From positions 7,882,082 to 7,946,081 of the forward strand of contig NC_080164.1 of assembly GCF_950295315.1 (NCBI RefSeq): DNA of 64,000 bases, in the 5' to 3' direction. Positions 32,106 through 43,007 of this stretch are shown here, piece after piece. Numbering within the stretch: the stretch's first letter is position 1; every line of letters begins with the position of its first letter. Under the pieces are notes generated by a model that was not told the DNA's origin, ran no database searches, and worked only from the letters and a program-made list of their open reading frames with translations. Made by a program: the position numbers and the translations under genes. Source of the DNA: Erinaceus europaeus (Eukaryota > Chordata > Mammalia > Eulipotyphla > Erinaceidae).

Positions 32106-32640
32106 AGAGAGAGAGAGAGAGACAGAGAGACAGAGAGAGAGAGAGCCCTGCTCAGCTCTAGTTTATTACGCCCTGCTCCATCATTGATACTATGGTCTAT
32201 TTACATAATCATTGTTTTGCCTGAGACCCTGCCCTGCCTGCAGGGTATTTGTTAATCCCACTGGTTAGAACTTTTGCAACAGTTGCTATGGAAGCTTTCT
32301 ACCTTCCCACTCTTTTCTCCACGCCCTCTCCTAGCCATTTCCTTTTCCCACTTGCCACTTCCCATTAAAGATATATATAAAGGTGTTGTCTCTGATCAAT
32401 AAAGACACTGCGATCCCACTCTGCCATGAGTTCCTGGTTCCTCTCCCATGTCGCTGAGTAAGCAGCCCAGGTTGGCTCCAGTCAAGTTCTCTCCAACCCA
32501 GAGAGCATGTGCCCAGGAAGAAACACCCACGACGCTAGCCCAGCAATGAATCAGGGAATTAAACCTGGGACTTTGGAGCCTCAGGTATGAGAGTCTTTTG
32601 GCATAACCATTATGCTATCTACCTCTGCCTTCTCTTTCCC
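32106..32640 (-). mobile_element. S3 SINE split by an LTR
   Basis: Left half: (GA)n, then GCCCTGCTCAGCTCTAGTTT. Right half from about 32546: AATTAAACCTGGGACTTTGG, AGCCTCAGGTATGAGAG and GCATAACCATTATGCTATC. The two halves join in register across 32168-32545. Confidence 0.8.
32168..32545 (+). mobile_element. Solo LTR, same family as 28.2 kb
   Basis: GGTCTATTTACATAATCATT, GCCCTGCCTGCAGGGTATTT, a TATATATAAAGG box, TCTGATCAATAAAGACACTG (AATAAA at 32398-32403) and the end GCTAGCCCAGCA. The 5' edge is shortened relative to the 28.2 kb copy, and I see no clear target duplication. Confidence 0.8.
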
Positions 32641-32799
32641 TCTATCTGAAAAAGTTGCCTTGGAAAAGTGAGTTTCCAATGACAACTAAAAGAAAGAAAA
32701 AATAAAGGTATTGTTTCTCATTAATTTTATTTTGATTATAAGTCAAAATTGAAACCCTTCTCCCATTTCCCATTTTTCCCCCTCTGTATCAGAAATACA

Positions 32800-33065
32800 T
32801 AGGGGGATTGGGCAGTGGTGCTCCCAGAAAAGCACACATGCACATAAGTGACCATTCACAAGGACCCAGGTTCAAGCCCTTGGCTCCCACCTGCAACGAA
32901 GGGGGGGCTTCATTAGCACTGAAGCAGTGCTGCAAGTGTATCTCTCTCTCCCTCTCGGCTTTTGTATTTACTCTCAGTTTCTCTCTGAAAGAAAAGAAAA
33001 AAAGAAAATGAATGACTGCTAGGAGCAGTGGATTCCTCATGCAGGAATAAAACCCTCAGATAACT
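32800..33065 (+). mobile_element. S2 SINE with 3' module
   Basis: GGGGGATTGGGCAGTGGTGC head, AGGTTCAAGCCCTTGG B box, TCCCACCTGCAACG, CT-rich middle, then an A-rich run and the extra module (GAGCAGTGGATTCCTCATGC, CCTCAGATAACTCTGG). Confidence 0.75.
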
Positions 33066-33114
33066 CTGGTGGAAGAAACAGAGAGAAATAAAGGATGAAA
33101 TGAAAAAAATGAAG

Positions 33115-33137
33115 AAAGGAAGGAAGGAAGGAAGGCA
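33115..33137. repeat. (GGAA)n microsatellite
   Basis: About five GGAA units within a purine-rich stretch. Confidence 0.9.
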
Positions 33138-33204
33138 ACAAAGGAAAAATATATGAGGATATTAAAATTTAGAAGAATATATTAAGCATTAGAAAAAGTA
33201 TAGT

Positions 33205-33645
33205 ATAAAGCCAAACAAATTGTTGACTAATCATGAGCCTGGACTAGTTCAGCTGAAGAGTTGGGGGTCTCTGTTTTATAGATAGTTAGTAGGCCTATTT
33301 TAGTTATACTGGACTTCCCAAGGGAGATGACTCCACCAATGTGTCCTTGAGCCCTCCTTCCCCAGAGCCCTGCCCCACTAGGCAAAGAAAGAGGCAGGCT
33401 GGGAGTATGGATCAACCTGCCAAAACCCATGTTCAGTGGAAAAACGATTACAGAAGCCAGACCTTCTACCTTCTGCATCCCACAATGACCCTGGGTCCAT
33501 ACTCCCAGAAGGATAAAGAATAGGAAAGCTGTCAGGGGAGGGGATGGGATACAGAGTTCTGGTGGTGGGAATTGTGTGGAGTTATACCCCTCTTATCCTA
33601 TGGTTTTGTCAGTGTTTCCTTTTTATGAATAAAATTTTTAAAAAG
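33205..33645 (+). mobile_element. RF-A with inverted 5' part
   Basis: 33205-33310 is RF-A in reverse (TATAAAGCCAAACAAATTG, ACTAATCATGAGCCTGG, ATTTTAGTTATAC). From 33311 it is forward: TGGACTTCCCAAGG, GGCTGGGAGTATGGATCAAC, GGTGGTGGGAATTGTGTGG, TTTTTATGAATAAAATTTT. The layout is that of a twin-primed insertion with a ~105-base inverted piece. Confidence 0.82.
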
Positions 33646-33689
33646 GTATGGTAAAGTGAACTCAAGAAATGTGTAAATCATGAACTAAT

Positions 33690-33878
33690 AAATGGCACAC
33701 CCAGCTGAGTGCACATGTAATCAAGCACATAGACCCAGATTCAAGTCCCCACTCCCCACCTGCATGGGATGAAGATTCATGAGTTGTGAAGCAGGTCTGC
33801 AGGTGTCTCTTTTGTTCTCTATCTCCCCTCCCTCTCTCAATTTCTTTTTGTCCTATCCAATAAAGATTAAGTTAAAAA
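33690..33878 (+). mobile_element. S2 SINE
   Basis: GGCACACCCAGCTGAGTGC, ACATGTAATCAAGCAC, GATTCAAGTCCCCACTCCCC and GTCCTATCCAATAAAGATT. The first bases of the head are missing. Confidence 0.8.
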
Positions 33879-33934
33879 AATCAGAGTGAAAAAAGAAGGA
33901 CTCATATGCTATTTATTGCATGATTTTTGTTTTT

Positions 33935-34500
33935 TGAGAGATTGTGGAGACAAAGGAATCCTGCTGCACTGCTGGTGGGAATGTCAATTGGTCCAACCCT
34001 TATGGAGAGCAGTCTGGAGAACTTTCAGAAGGCTAGAAATGGACCTACCCCATGACCCTGCAATTCCTTTCCTGGGGATATATGGTAAGGAACCCAACAC
34101 ATCCATCCAAAAAGGTCTGTGTACACCTATGTTCTTAGCAGCACAATTTGTAATAGCCAACCCATTCATTCAACAACAGTTGAGCAGCTGAGAAAATTGT
34201 GGTCTAGATACACCACTACTCAGCTACTGAAAATGGTGGACTCACCTTCTTCACCTCGGATGGAGCTTGAAGAAATCATGTGAAGTGAGATAAGTCAGAC
34301 AGAGAAGGAAGAATGTGAAACGATTTCACTCATAGACAGAAGTTGAAAAATAACAACTGATGGGAAAACACAAAGCATGTATCATATCAACATTTACAAA
34401 TATGAGAAAGATCTCGAGTAGAGCTCCAGTGACTGGGAAAGAGGCACAGGAAGGTCAAATTCCCACATGACTGAACAACCAGCACAGTGAAATCGCTCCC
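33935..34500 (+). pseudogene. L1 ORF2 C-terminus and 3'UTR
   Basis: A 5'-truncated L1. From about 33944 the frame reads DCGDKGILLHCWWECQLVQP (Cys/His segment), then LEMDLPHDPAIPFLGIYGKE and MFLAAQFVIAN, matching the main L1 at 21782-22030. Translation is open to 34191, so this is a rather young copy. The following 3'UTR differs from that of the main L1. Confidence 0.85.
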
Positions 34501-34770
34501 TGGGGGTGACTTCTTTTTTGGTATGCTGCTTCCTTCAGGTGCTTTCTATATAGGAGACTATAACTTGAGGCGTTTGATTAGGCTAATGACACGTGCAGAA
34601 GTACTAATCTTGATCTTTGCCCGCATACACAGATGTTGTAACTTTGACCTTTTGTTAAAGAAAAGCCTCACTCAGAAATATGCTATTATGATTTCAAATG
34701 TATGTCAACATATACTCTGCTGTGATTATAAAAAGCTGACTTACACGTCTCATAAATGTGCCATTTTCTG

Positions 34771-35069
34771 GGAGTTGGGCAATAGCACAGCAGGGTAAGT
34801 GCAGGTGGCACAAAGCACAAGGACCAGTGTAAGAATCCCGGTTCGAGACCCCGGCTCCCCACCTCTAGGGGAGTTGCTTCACAGGTAGTGAAGCAGGTCT
34901 GCAGGTGTCTGTCTTTCTCTCCCCCTCTCTGCTTTCCCCTCCTCCCCCATTTCTCTCTGTCCTATCCTAACAATGACTTCAGTAACAACAACAACAGTAA
35001 CTACAACAATAAAGCAACAAGGGCAACGAAAAAGGAATAAACAAATAAATATTAAAAAAAATTTTTTTT
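34771..35069 (+). mobile_element. S1 SINE
   Basis: GGAGTTGGGCAATAGCAC head, CCCGGTTCGAGACCCCGG B box, GAAGCAGGTCTGCAGGTGTC, AACAAGGGCAACGAAAAAGG tail. AAATGTGCCATTTTCTG at 34754-34770 recurs with one change at 35070-35086. Confidence 0.93.
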
Positions 35070-35086
35070 AAATGTGCCATTCTCTG

Positions 35087-37060
35087 AATGGTTCCAAAGA
35101 ATCTCTGGCGGTGGCTTTAGTCCTTCTCTTGCAGGCTAGAGCATAACCGACTGAAAAAAAAAAAAGAGTTTATTTGGATAATTCAAACCATCACTTGGTG
35201 TCCATGATTCAAAGGCACTGAAAGTCAAAGAATCATTTGGACAAGAATGCACTTATGCTATTATGTGACACAGTGTGTGACATTTTTTGGTGATGTTTTC
35301 GGAAATGAGTGAGGAAATGAATCTGTAACAGAAAGGGAAACATCAGGGTGACTAGAACCCCAGGCCAATCAACTTGACTGGACAGAATCTCTCCTCTTGA
35401 GACACCACCTCAGGTCAGACAGACAGGTGGAGAGAAACTTTATTTGACATAGGTATATGGGAACTATTTGATTTTCAAGCCATCTTAATTTCATATGAAA
35501 AGACCCTTCTAGGAAAAGTTATAATTCAATTTGTGTTAAAACCATCTCATAGCTGACCCTGAGAGAAAAATATAAGTCACACAGAACATGTTATCCTAAG
35601 TCAAAATTCATTCTTCATCTGGAACCTGCAGATAATAAATCAAGAATTAATCCCAACTCAGTAAATCCAAGCAAATGTGCAGGAGCCTAAGAGTCAGCGC
35701 AACAGAAACAGAAGCTGGGAAGGTACAACTGCATCAATCATATCTCTAAATCAAAAAAGGAAACAATGATTTTTCTTGTCCTATAGAGCAAGAGGGGGAA
35801 AAAAAAACTTTATAAACCCCTCTTGCAGCTAAAAGCTCTGGTTTTTATATAAGTTGATGTATTTATGTATTGAGGAAGCACTGTCTGAAATTAAACAAGA
35901 AGAATGAAAAGCTGTAATCCACTCACGAGGGAGGCAGCCCAGCAGGATCTTTTCACAGTTGGGTCATTTACAAGAATGTTTGAGAAAACACTCAGTTAGG
36001 GCCCAATGGCTCTTTGCCAAAGGATGGCAGGGGGTGAAAGGCTCTCAGGACTTGTCAGAGACATTAAAGTAGCTTCCTAGATGTGGAAAAAGGTCAAGGT
36101 CTCCTGCAGCTTCCAGGGGAAGGTCTCCATTCTGCAAATATTCTACCTCCCCCCACACAAGAATAACTGCTACGCTCTGAATCCATCCCCATGGAAATCT
36201 GGGACTCTGCATTTCAATACTCTGGGATGTTAGTGTCACCTTCATAATATAATGTATCCTCATTTGAGAAAAATTCTTAAAGCAGATTTACTGTCCTGTG
36301 CTTTCACAACCCCTTATTAAGACAGCCAGGCCCCCATATCACTCTCCTTTATTGCTTCACATGCACAGAGAGCTCTGTTTTGTCTTGGGAAAATAGCTCT
36401 GGTGAAGACCAACAGCATTGCTTCGCCTACTTGCTTTAATTGGAATGGCATTAAAGAAAAGGCTTGTGAACTCCATGGAAGGCGCAGTAGGAAGTTCTGT
36501 TTCCTATGCCACATTTAATTTCTGATTCTGAACTGACCTAGGTACAGAAGGGTTTCTAACTTAAGATGAAAAGCCTGGTGTAACAGCTTAGGGTTGTTTG
36601 GGAAGACCAATTCATCACATCAAGCCACCATGAACTTGAACAAAGATTTCTTTGCACAGCTATCCCAAGCAGAGAGTTGGGTGTGGACTGCTTCTGTACC
36701 TATCAGTGTGCACATAACAGAGGGAATCACTCACAGTGACTGAAAGACAGCTAAAGCTCACTGTTGACCTTCCAGGAACTGGATAAAAAAACAACAACAT
36801 AAACAATGTGGAAAAATAGTTGATCCCAAGCTCAACTTTAGTTTTATATTAAATGTCTTGGACTGGATCTCGCCTTAACAATTGTCCACTATTATTGAAG
36901 GCAAACGCTAGAAGAAGAATTGAAGGGTTAAGTGACTTTTGCCATATTTTGTAGGAGAGTTTGTCATCCTAAACTCTAACAACTAATGTTTGCTTGTTGA
37001 AATTTCATCGTATTTTTAAAAATTTATGATAATACTAATCATGATAACTATTATTATTAT
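35087..37060. other. Single-copy DNA, ~2 kb without recognised repeats
   Basis: One of the longest repeat-free stretches. I see no exon-like frame with splice sites; the longest frame is ~72 codons. Its lack of SINEs in a SINE-dense window could reflect constraint, but cannot be judged from one sequence. Confidence 0.55.
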
Positions 37061-37061
37061 T

Positions 37062-37345
37062 ATTTATTTTGCCTCCAGGCTTATCACTAGGGCTGCGTGC
37101 TGGCACTATGAATCCACTGCTCCTGGCAGCCATTTTTGTTGTTGTTATTGGATAGGACAGAGAGAAATTGAGAGAGAAGGGGGAAATAGAGAGGAACAGA
37201 GAAAAATAGACACCTGCAGATCTGCTTCACACTTTGTGAAGCATTCACTCTGCAGATGGGGACCAGAGGCTTGAACCTGGATCCCTGTGTGGGTCATTGT
37301 GCTTAGTACTATGTATGCTTAACTGGGTGTGCCACAGCCCAACTC
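37062..37345 (-). mobile_element. Extended S1 SINE with 3' module
   Basis: TTGCCTCCAGGCTTATCACT and CTATGAATCCACTGCTCCTG are the module in reverse. Then GGATAGGACAGAGAGAAATT, GCTTGAACCTGGATCC and TGTGCCACAGCCCAACTCCC. A degraded full element. Confidence 0.8.
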
Positions 37346-37604
37346 CCTGAAAATTTATCTGAGAGCTATAACAACATGGAAGGAATATCACAAGTGGGGA
37401 ATAGTTACTTTATAATGCCAGAAAGAAAGAAAGAAAGAAAGAGAGAAAACCAGTTCATATATCCAGATTTGGGAGGAGTGAATGAAAATAAAAAAAGGAA
37501 AAGTTAGGATAGGACAGTAAATTGGCTTGAAATAATTTTCTAAAATGAGAAACATTACACAATGCAGGTGACATTAACACTGGGACTTGGAACTGCAGAG
37601 TCTA

Positions 37605-37752
37605 TATGACCTAAGGACTCACTAGAAATGCACATGCCCAGGCCCATCTCTGAAGTGCTGACCCAGAAACTTGGCTGGAGCCTAACACCTGAGCTTCAAC
37701 AAGTGCTGAAGAGCTGATTCACCCTGGAGTTTGAGTACCACTGACATGAAGA
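37605..37752 (+). mobile_element. MER5-like DNA transposon remnant
   Basis: CTAGAAATGCACATGCCCAG, CTGACCCAGAAACTTGG, CTTCAACAAGTGCTGAAG and GTTTGAGTACCACTGACATG match in order the non-autonomous hAT element MER5A, ancient in placental mammals. A GAAA microsatellite lies to the left at about 37424-37445. Confidence 0.6.
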
Positions 37753-37818
37753 CTCCTGACCTCAAAACTCCTTCACCTGATGTACTTGTATTGTGAGTAC
37801 AATTATTTCACAAATCTT

Positions 37819-37967
37819 TTTTTAAAGATTTTATTTATTTATTAATGAGAAAGATAGGAGAGAGAAAGAACCAGACATTTCTCTGGCACATGTGCTTCTG
37901 GGAATCGAACTCAGGACCTCATGCTTGAGAGTCCAAAGCCTTATCACTGTGCCACCTCCCCAACTAC
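37819..37967 (-). mobile_element. S4 SINE
   Basis: TTTAAAGATTTTATTTATTT tail complement, GAACCAGACATTTCTCTGGC, GGAATCGAACTCAGGACCTC and AGTCCAAAGCCTTATCACTG. TATTTCACAAATCTT at 37804-37818 recurs exactly at 37968-37982. Confidence 0.9.
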
Positions 37968-38069
37968 TATTTCACAAATCTTGCAGTGACGCAGAAATGA
38001 AAAAGAATCACCTCATAGCCATTCATTCATGTGTTTATGCATCTATTTATTTACTAGCTATAACTTTAT

Positions 38070-38318
38070 TATTTTTTGGTACCAGAGTTTTTATTGGGGC
38101 TTAGTATCTGTACCACAACTCTGTCATTTGAAGCATTTTTGTGTAGACAGAAATCAAGAGGGGAAGAGTGTGTGAGAGAAAGAGAGACACTTGCAGCACT
38201 GTTCCATCACATCACTCATGAAGCATTTCTTTGCAGGGAGAAATTCGAGGTTTGAACCCAGGTCCCCAGTGCAAGGTAACATGTGAGCTCTACTGGGTAT
38301 AGTAACTCTCAGCCCTGA
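38070..38318 (-). mobile_element. Extended S2-type SINE
   Basis: Module complement (TTTTTGGTACCAGAGTTTTT, GGGGCTTAGTATCTGTACC), then GTGTAGACAGAAATCAAGAG, GCACTGTTCCATCAC, GAGGTTTGAACCCAGGTCCC and a head complement ending CAGCCCTG. Confidence 0.7.
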
Positions 38319-38365
38319 CCCACCCATTCACTGTTTAAGCAGCTCTGCACAATAAAAATTGAAAT

Positions 38366-38620
38366 TTAGAACTGGGTGATGGTGCTCCAGGTAGAGTATA
38401 TACATTACTATGTGCAAAGACCTGGGTTTGCCTCCCTGATCGTCACCCATAGGAATTTCATTCGCTGTGGAGCAATATCTTATGTGTCTCTCTACCGCTC
38501 TTCCTCTTGGTGTGTCTATCAAAAAAGAAAGAGAAAGGGGTAAAAAGAAAGAAGCCACCAAGAGTGGATGAGTCAGTACAGATACCACATCCCAGAGACA
38601 ATCCCAGTGGGAAAAAAGTA
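38366..38620 (+). mobile_element. Diverged S2-type SINE
   Basis: AACTGGGTGATGGTGCTCCA head, AAAGACCTGGGTTTGCCTCC, CGCTGTGGAGCAATATC, TCTCTACCGCTCTTCC and an A/G-rich tail with module-like AGAGACAATCCCAGTGGG. Confidence 0.6.
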
Positions 38621-38624
38621 ATGA

Positions 38625-38980
38625 CAAACATATAAAATAAATGATTTAAATCGACTAGTCCTTTTTATATCTTTGGTTCAGGAAGTTGTTCTCTATGAAC
38701 CAGAACTGTCTGATTTATGGACTCAAGGATTACCATTGGCCATTGGCATCTAGTCAAAATTGTTCCTATTAATTTCCTTGTTTGGTGAAACCCAACAAAA
38801 GTTTAAGCTGGTCATTGCCTCTTCCATTGTGGAACCTAGCCCCTAGCCTGATTGCTGGTGGTATTAAAACACAGCGGAGGGAGCCACTAAAAAGTCATTT
38901 GGTGAACTAGATTATAGTTATTAAAAAATAAAAAAAAACTTGAGCATAAATTTGGTTGAGATTTAAAAGAATGGGGGCTT
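38625..38980. other. Single-copy DNA
   Basis: Nothing recognised. Confidence 0.5.
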
Positions 38981-38983
38981 TGG

Positions 38984-39250
38984 GAGTCAGGTGATAGCGC
39001 AGTGGGTTAAGCGCAGGTGGCACAAAGCTCAAGGACCTGTGTAAGGATTCCAGTTCAAGCCCCCAGCTCCCCACCTGCAAGGGAGTTCCTGCAAAGACAA
39101 TGAAGCAGTTCTTCAGGTGTCTGTATTTCTCTCCCCAACCTGTCTTCCCCTCCTTTCTCCATTTCTCTCTGTCCTACCCAACAGCAACAGCAATAACTAC
39201 AACAATAAAACAACAGAAGGGAATAAATAAATATCTTAAAAATTTTTAAA
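38984..39250 (+). mobile_element. S1 SINE
   Basis: GGGAGTCAGGTGATAGCGCA head, AGTGGGTTAAGCGCAGG, CCAGTTCAAGCCCCCAGC, CCCACCTGCAAGGGAGTTCC, and ATAACTACAACAATAAAAC tail. Flanks AATGGGGGCTTT and AATTGGGACTTTA resemble each other, giving an imperfect target duplication. Confidence 0.9.
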
Positions 39251-39409
39251 AATTGGGACTTTATTACATTGCAGTTATTTATGTATAGCAAAATAGGCAA
39301 TGGGGCAGAGATATTTGTTAGTCACTGTGGCCAGGGCCATGAGTCCATAAGATAGTTACCAGAGCTGGACTCCACATGTTCAGATCCTGGGAGAAGCAGT
39401 GTATCAGAG

Positions 39410-39830
39410 TCCTGAGGAAGAAAGCAGACACTGAGAGAACAGGAAAAGACACCTATTTATGGCAGCCATTCACTTAATAAACCTCTGACACACCCAAAAC
39501 CTCTTGTGGGTTTGTGTAAGTCTGTAGTATATTGTCAGCCTGACATCAGCCATATGCTAATTATGTATTTGTCCCAACAACTCCTCACTTCTAGTATAAA
39601 CATGGACAAGATGCTCAGAGTCTGTATGAGCACAGGAAAATTTAAAAAATCTTTCTTTGCTAAGGTTCCTTCTGCAAGCTCTGACTTTGCTCCCAAAAGC
39701 ATGGTAACAATAACTGGGTATCAGGTAAAGGCTCTGTTAGCCTACATACATGTGGTCTTATCTGTGTCTAATCCAGAGACTGTCCACCAGTTAACAAAGC
39801 TTAGATCAGAGACCAAAAGTAGTATGGACA
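39410..39830 (+). repeat. Long inverted repeat, left arm
   Basis: Shares ATGGACAAGATGCTCAGAGT, AAAAGCATGGTAACAATAAC, TGGGTATCA and GATCAGAGACC with the reverse complement of 40660-41095. By eye about 80-85% identical over some 400 bases. Unit identity unknown; it contains AATAAA but lacks a clear LTR structure. Confidence 0.75.
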
Positions 39831-39889
39831 TGAGCCATTGTACTTTAATGCCTAGACTGGTAAGCTATCATTCCTGACTTCTCCCCCTT

Positions 39890-40160
39890 TATTGGTGTTT
39901 ATCCCACAGAACTTTCTAGTAATGGATTGTGGCAAATGGATATTTTTACACATCCCTCAGTTTGGTAAATAGAAATGTGTTCCTGTCTCAGTGGGCACTG
40001 CTACAGGCTTTATACATGCCATCTGTCACACAGAATGCAAACCATGTTTGTGAACACTCTCTCTGCCTTTGCTGCTAAAGGCATTCCTCATAACAATAGA
40101 TTGACCATGACCCGATGTATGTTTCTAGATTATGGATTATCTCTTCTAAGCATGTAACTG
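39890..40160 (+). pseudogene. Class II endogenous-retrovirus integrase fragment
   Basis: Integrase inserts retroviral DNA into the host genome. The frame at 39894 reads GVYPTELSSNGLWQMD, the form of betaretrovirus/HERV-K-like integrases (GVNPRGL...WQMD) and includes the first catalytic Asp (GAT at 39939-39941). After a frame break, GFIHAICHTE-like and SAFAAKGIPH sequence follow near 40010-40090, as in the family. The second Asp region (normally TDNG) is not readable. Stops and shifts are many. It lies between the arms of an inverted repeat, with no LTR or other pol domain seen. Confidence 0.7.
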
Positions 40161-40659
40161 ACGTATCTTACTACCCCACTGGATGAGTGACTGTGGGAAT
40201 GTTGTAATTCACCTCTGAAACACAACTTCTCAAACAGAAATAGGAAAATACAGAGAGTTTTATATATTTTAAATTTTTCTGTACTGTGTAATTCTAATCA
40301 GTCAGCTGCTAAATGTCACTTTTCTCCACAGAGCTTCTGTTCTTTCTCCTATGGGTACAGTGTTATCCATGAGATGACCAAAGAAAACCCTAAAAAGGTG
40401 TTATCTGGATTTAACTCTAAATGTCTTCTTTTAAACATTCTCCTTGATTTTTCTAGACTTTGTACTCAAGGTAAACAAAATGATTAAAATGATTAAGGTC
40501 TAGAGTATGTTTTTTTGTTTGTTTGTCATTCACAGATCCATGCCAGAGTAATTAAACTTTTTTTCCTTCAAACTCCTGATAATAACACAACAAGCTGAAG
40601 CCTGGATTGCAGCATGCCACCCTGGGCACATCATCATCGCCACAAAGGACCCACCTGAA

Positions 40660-41095
40660 CTTGGAGCTACTTATATTGGTCTCTGATCTGAATTTTCATA
40701 AGTGCTGGGCCTTCTCTGGTTAGACACAGATAAGACCACATCTCTGTAGGCCAACAGAGCCTTTATCTGATACCCAGTTATTGTTACCATGCTTTTGGGG
40801 CAAAGTCAGAACTTGCAGAGGGAACCCTAGCAACACAGAAGATTTGTTTATTCTCCTGTGGTCATAGAGACTCTGAGCATCTTGTCCATGTTAATAAGTG
40901 AAGTGGGGCATGAAGGCACAAATGTAATTAGCATTTGACTGAGAACTTTACTAGCATATGGCTGACATCAGGTTGACTAGCATACTATGGATTTATGCAA
41001 ACCTACAAGGGATTGTGGGTGTCTCAGAGGTTTTTCACATGAGCAATTGCTGGAAATAGGTCTTTTTCCTACAAGCTCTCAGTGTCTGGTCTCCT
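40660..41095 (-). repeat. Long inverted repeat, right arm
   Basis: Reverse partner of 39410-39830. On the plus strand it reads GGTCTCTGATCTGAATTTTC, CAGTTATTGTTACCATGCTT, ACTCTGAGCATCTTGTCCAT and CATATGGCTGACATCAGG. It extends to CAGTGTCTGGTCTCC, the partner of the left arm's AGACACTG. Confidence 0.75.
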
Positions 41096-41099
41096 ACCA

Positions 41100-42237
41100 G
41101 AGAATCTGCCATGCTGCATATCCCAGAACCTGAATATGTGTAGCTGAGATTAATTTAGATTAAAGGACTCATGACTATCCAGCCATGACTAACTGATATT
41201 TGCCCCTTTGCCTGTTTTGCTGTATCTAAATAACCATGATACAATACACCTCCTGATTGTTTAAACCTGACCAAAGCCATGCCTAAAGTTTTTTTTTTAA
41301 ATACTATATTAGATCTTTCTATAACTTCAATAAACTGGGATCTCAGCTTGGTGTTAATATAGGGAAGGTGGTGGGTGGCTAGGTCAAGGTTCCTCTGACT
41401 CTAAATTTGCAGGAAATTACAAACCTACTTGTAAACAAAGGACTACCAATCCCCAGGCTTAGTCACAACTGATGAAAAACAGTCAGCAAAGAAGGCCTGG
41501 AGAAGTCAAGGACAGCTTCTCAGAGGTCACACAATGGAGCCAGGAGTTGGTAGTAATGAGTCATGGGAAGGTGGTGTGGAGGTGGCTTACTTGAGTGAGC
41601 ATTCTGCCTGCATAGTTTAGCTGTGGGAGAGAAGACTGGTCTAAGCCAAGTGGTAATGGACTTTGGACCAGAGACCACGGACAAGACAGAGTCATTAGTG
41701 GTCTTGGTCTTTTACAGGGGGTGCTAAGATGAGGGTAGACATTTAAATATGTCAATTAGAAAATTAATTGACTTTCTTTCTATCTTGCTATGACCCATGG
41801 AATTTTTGGAGATTTGCTGAAGCAGCTATGAGTCACTCAGACTGTGAAATGGGTCCATTTGTCAGTGAAGGAGAAAAGGTGAAAACAGCTATGAAAATCC
41901 ACAGCAGGCATCCCAGTCAGAACCTGGCCACAGAGAATGCACATGTGCAAGCATTGGGAATAAAAAATGCTTTTCCTGGGCTATTCATCACCATTATCAT
42001 CCATAGAGACATCTCCCTAACTAGGGCACATTTCTCCTGAAGGAAGAAGTCAGACCCTGGGGACACTGTGATGTCCAGTCCTCTTTGGGCTGCTTCTGTG
42101 ATTGATAGTCTGGGGTTCCGTGTCTCTCCAGGATGACTGCATCAGTGCTGGGAGGTGCAGAGGGTAGGGAGCCCTGACTTCTTAGCCAGCTTCAGAGCAG
42201 TTCAGGAAAATCTTCCAAGTCACAGCAACTCTAGCCT
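41100..42237. other. Single-copy DNA, possible LTR remnant
   Basis: No gene. ACTTCAATAAACTGGGATCT near 41325-41344 resembles an LTR polyadenylation region, but I cannot define ends. Confidence 0.4.
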
Positions 42238-42249
42238 ATTTCCCTCCTT

Positions 42250-42472
42250 AAAAAATGTAACTTTATTTATTGGATAGAGACCACCAGAAATCAAGAGGGT
42301 AGGGGGAGACACACACAGAGAGAGATAGAGAGATAGAGATGGAGAGACCTGCAGCTCTGCTTCACCACTTGCAAAGATTTACTCCTGCTGGTGGGGAGCA
42401 AGGGGATTTAACCCATGTCTTTGTGCACTGTAATATGTGCACTCAACCAGGTACACCACAACCTGACCCCCT
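42250..42472 (-). mobile_element. S2 SINE
   Basis: AACTTTATTTATTGGATAGA tail complement, TTCACCACTTGCAAAGATTT, GGTGGGGAGCAAGGGG and CACTCAACCAGGTACACC head complement. ATTTCCCTCCTT at 42238-42249 recurs with one change at 42473-42484. Confidence 0.9.
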
Positions 42473-42484
42473 ACTTCCCTCCTT

Positions 42485-42825
42485 CTGCTGAGATATCTTC
42501 AAGAGGAGAACTGGTCCCAAATCATGTTATCTTTCATGTCAGCAGCAAACTCTGTTCCTTTGGCTCTCAGATAATACTGGGTGAATGGGTGCAGGAGTTT
42601 AAATAAATCAATGAATAGAATGCACATTCTCCCTCTTTTCCAAACAGAGTGAACATTCTGAAATATAGATTTGATTACATCTTACTCTACACTAAAGGAA
42701 GAAAGTTTAAGAACCAGAAATACCCTCAGATACCATCCAGAAGAAGCACTTGAAGTGAAAATGGGTAAACTTACAGCCATGGAGAGATAATTTCCATTGA
42801 TTTAGAAGATATTATAATAATATTA
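42485..42825. other. Single-copy DNA
   Basis: Nothing recognised. Confidence 0.5.
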
Positions 42826-42827
42826 CT

Positions 42828-43007
42828 TTCTAAAAATATATTTATTTATTATTGAATAGAGACAGAGAGAAATTGAGAGTGGAGGAGGAGGAAGAGGAGA
42901 AAGACAGACACCTGCAGTCCCGTTTCACCAGTCATGAAGGTGGATATCAGAGACGTGAACCTGCATCCTTGTGCGCCATCATGTGAGTACTTAATATTAC
43001 GTTTTAC
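42828..43007 (-). mobile_element. S2-type SINE cut by an LTR
   Basis: ATATTTATTTATTATTGAAT tail complement, GAGACAGAGAGAAATTGAG, ACACCTGCAGTCCCG and CGTGAACCTGCATCCTTGTG. The head ends where the LTR starts and does not resume beyond it. Confidence 0.7.
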
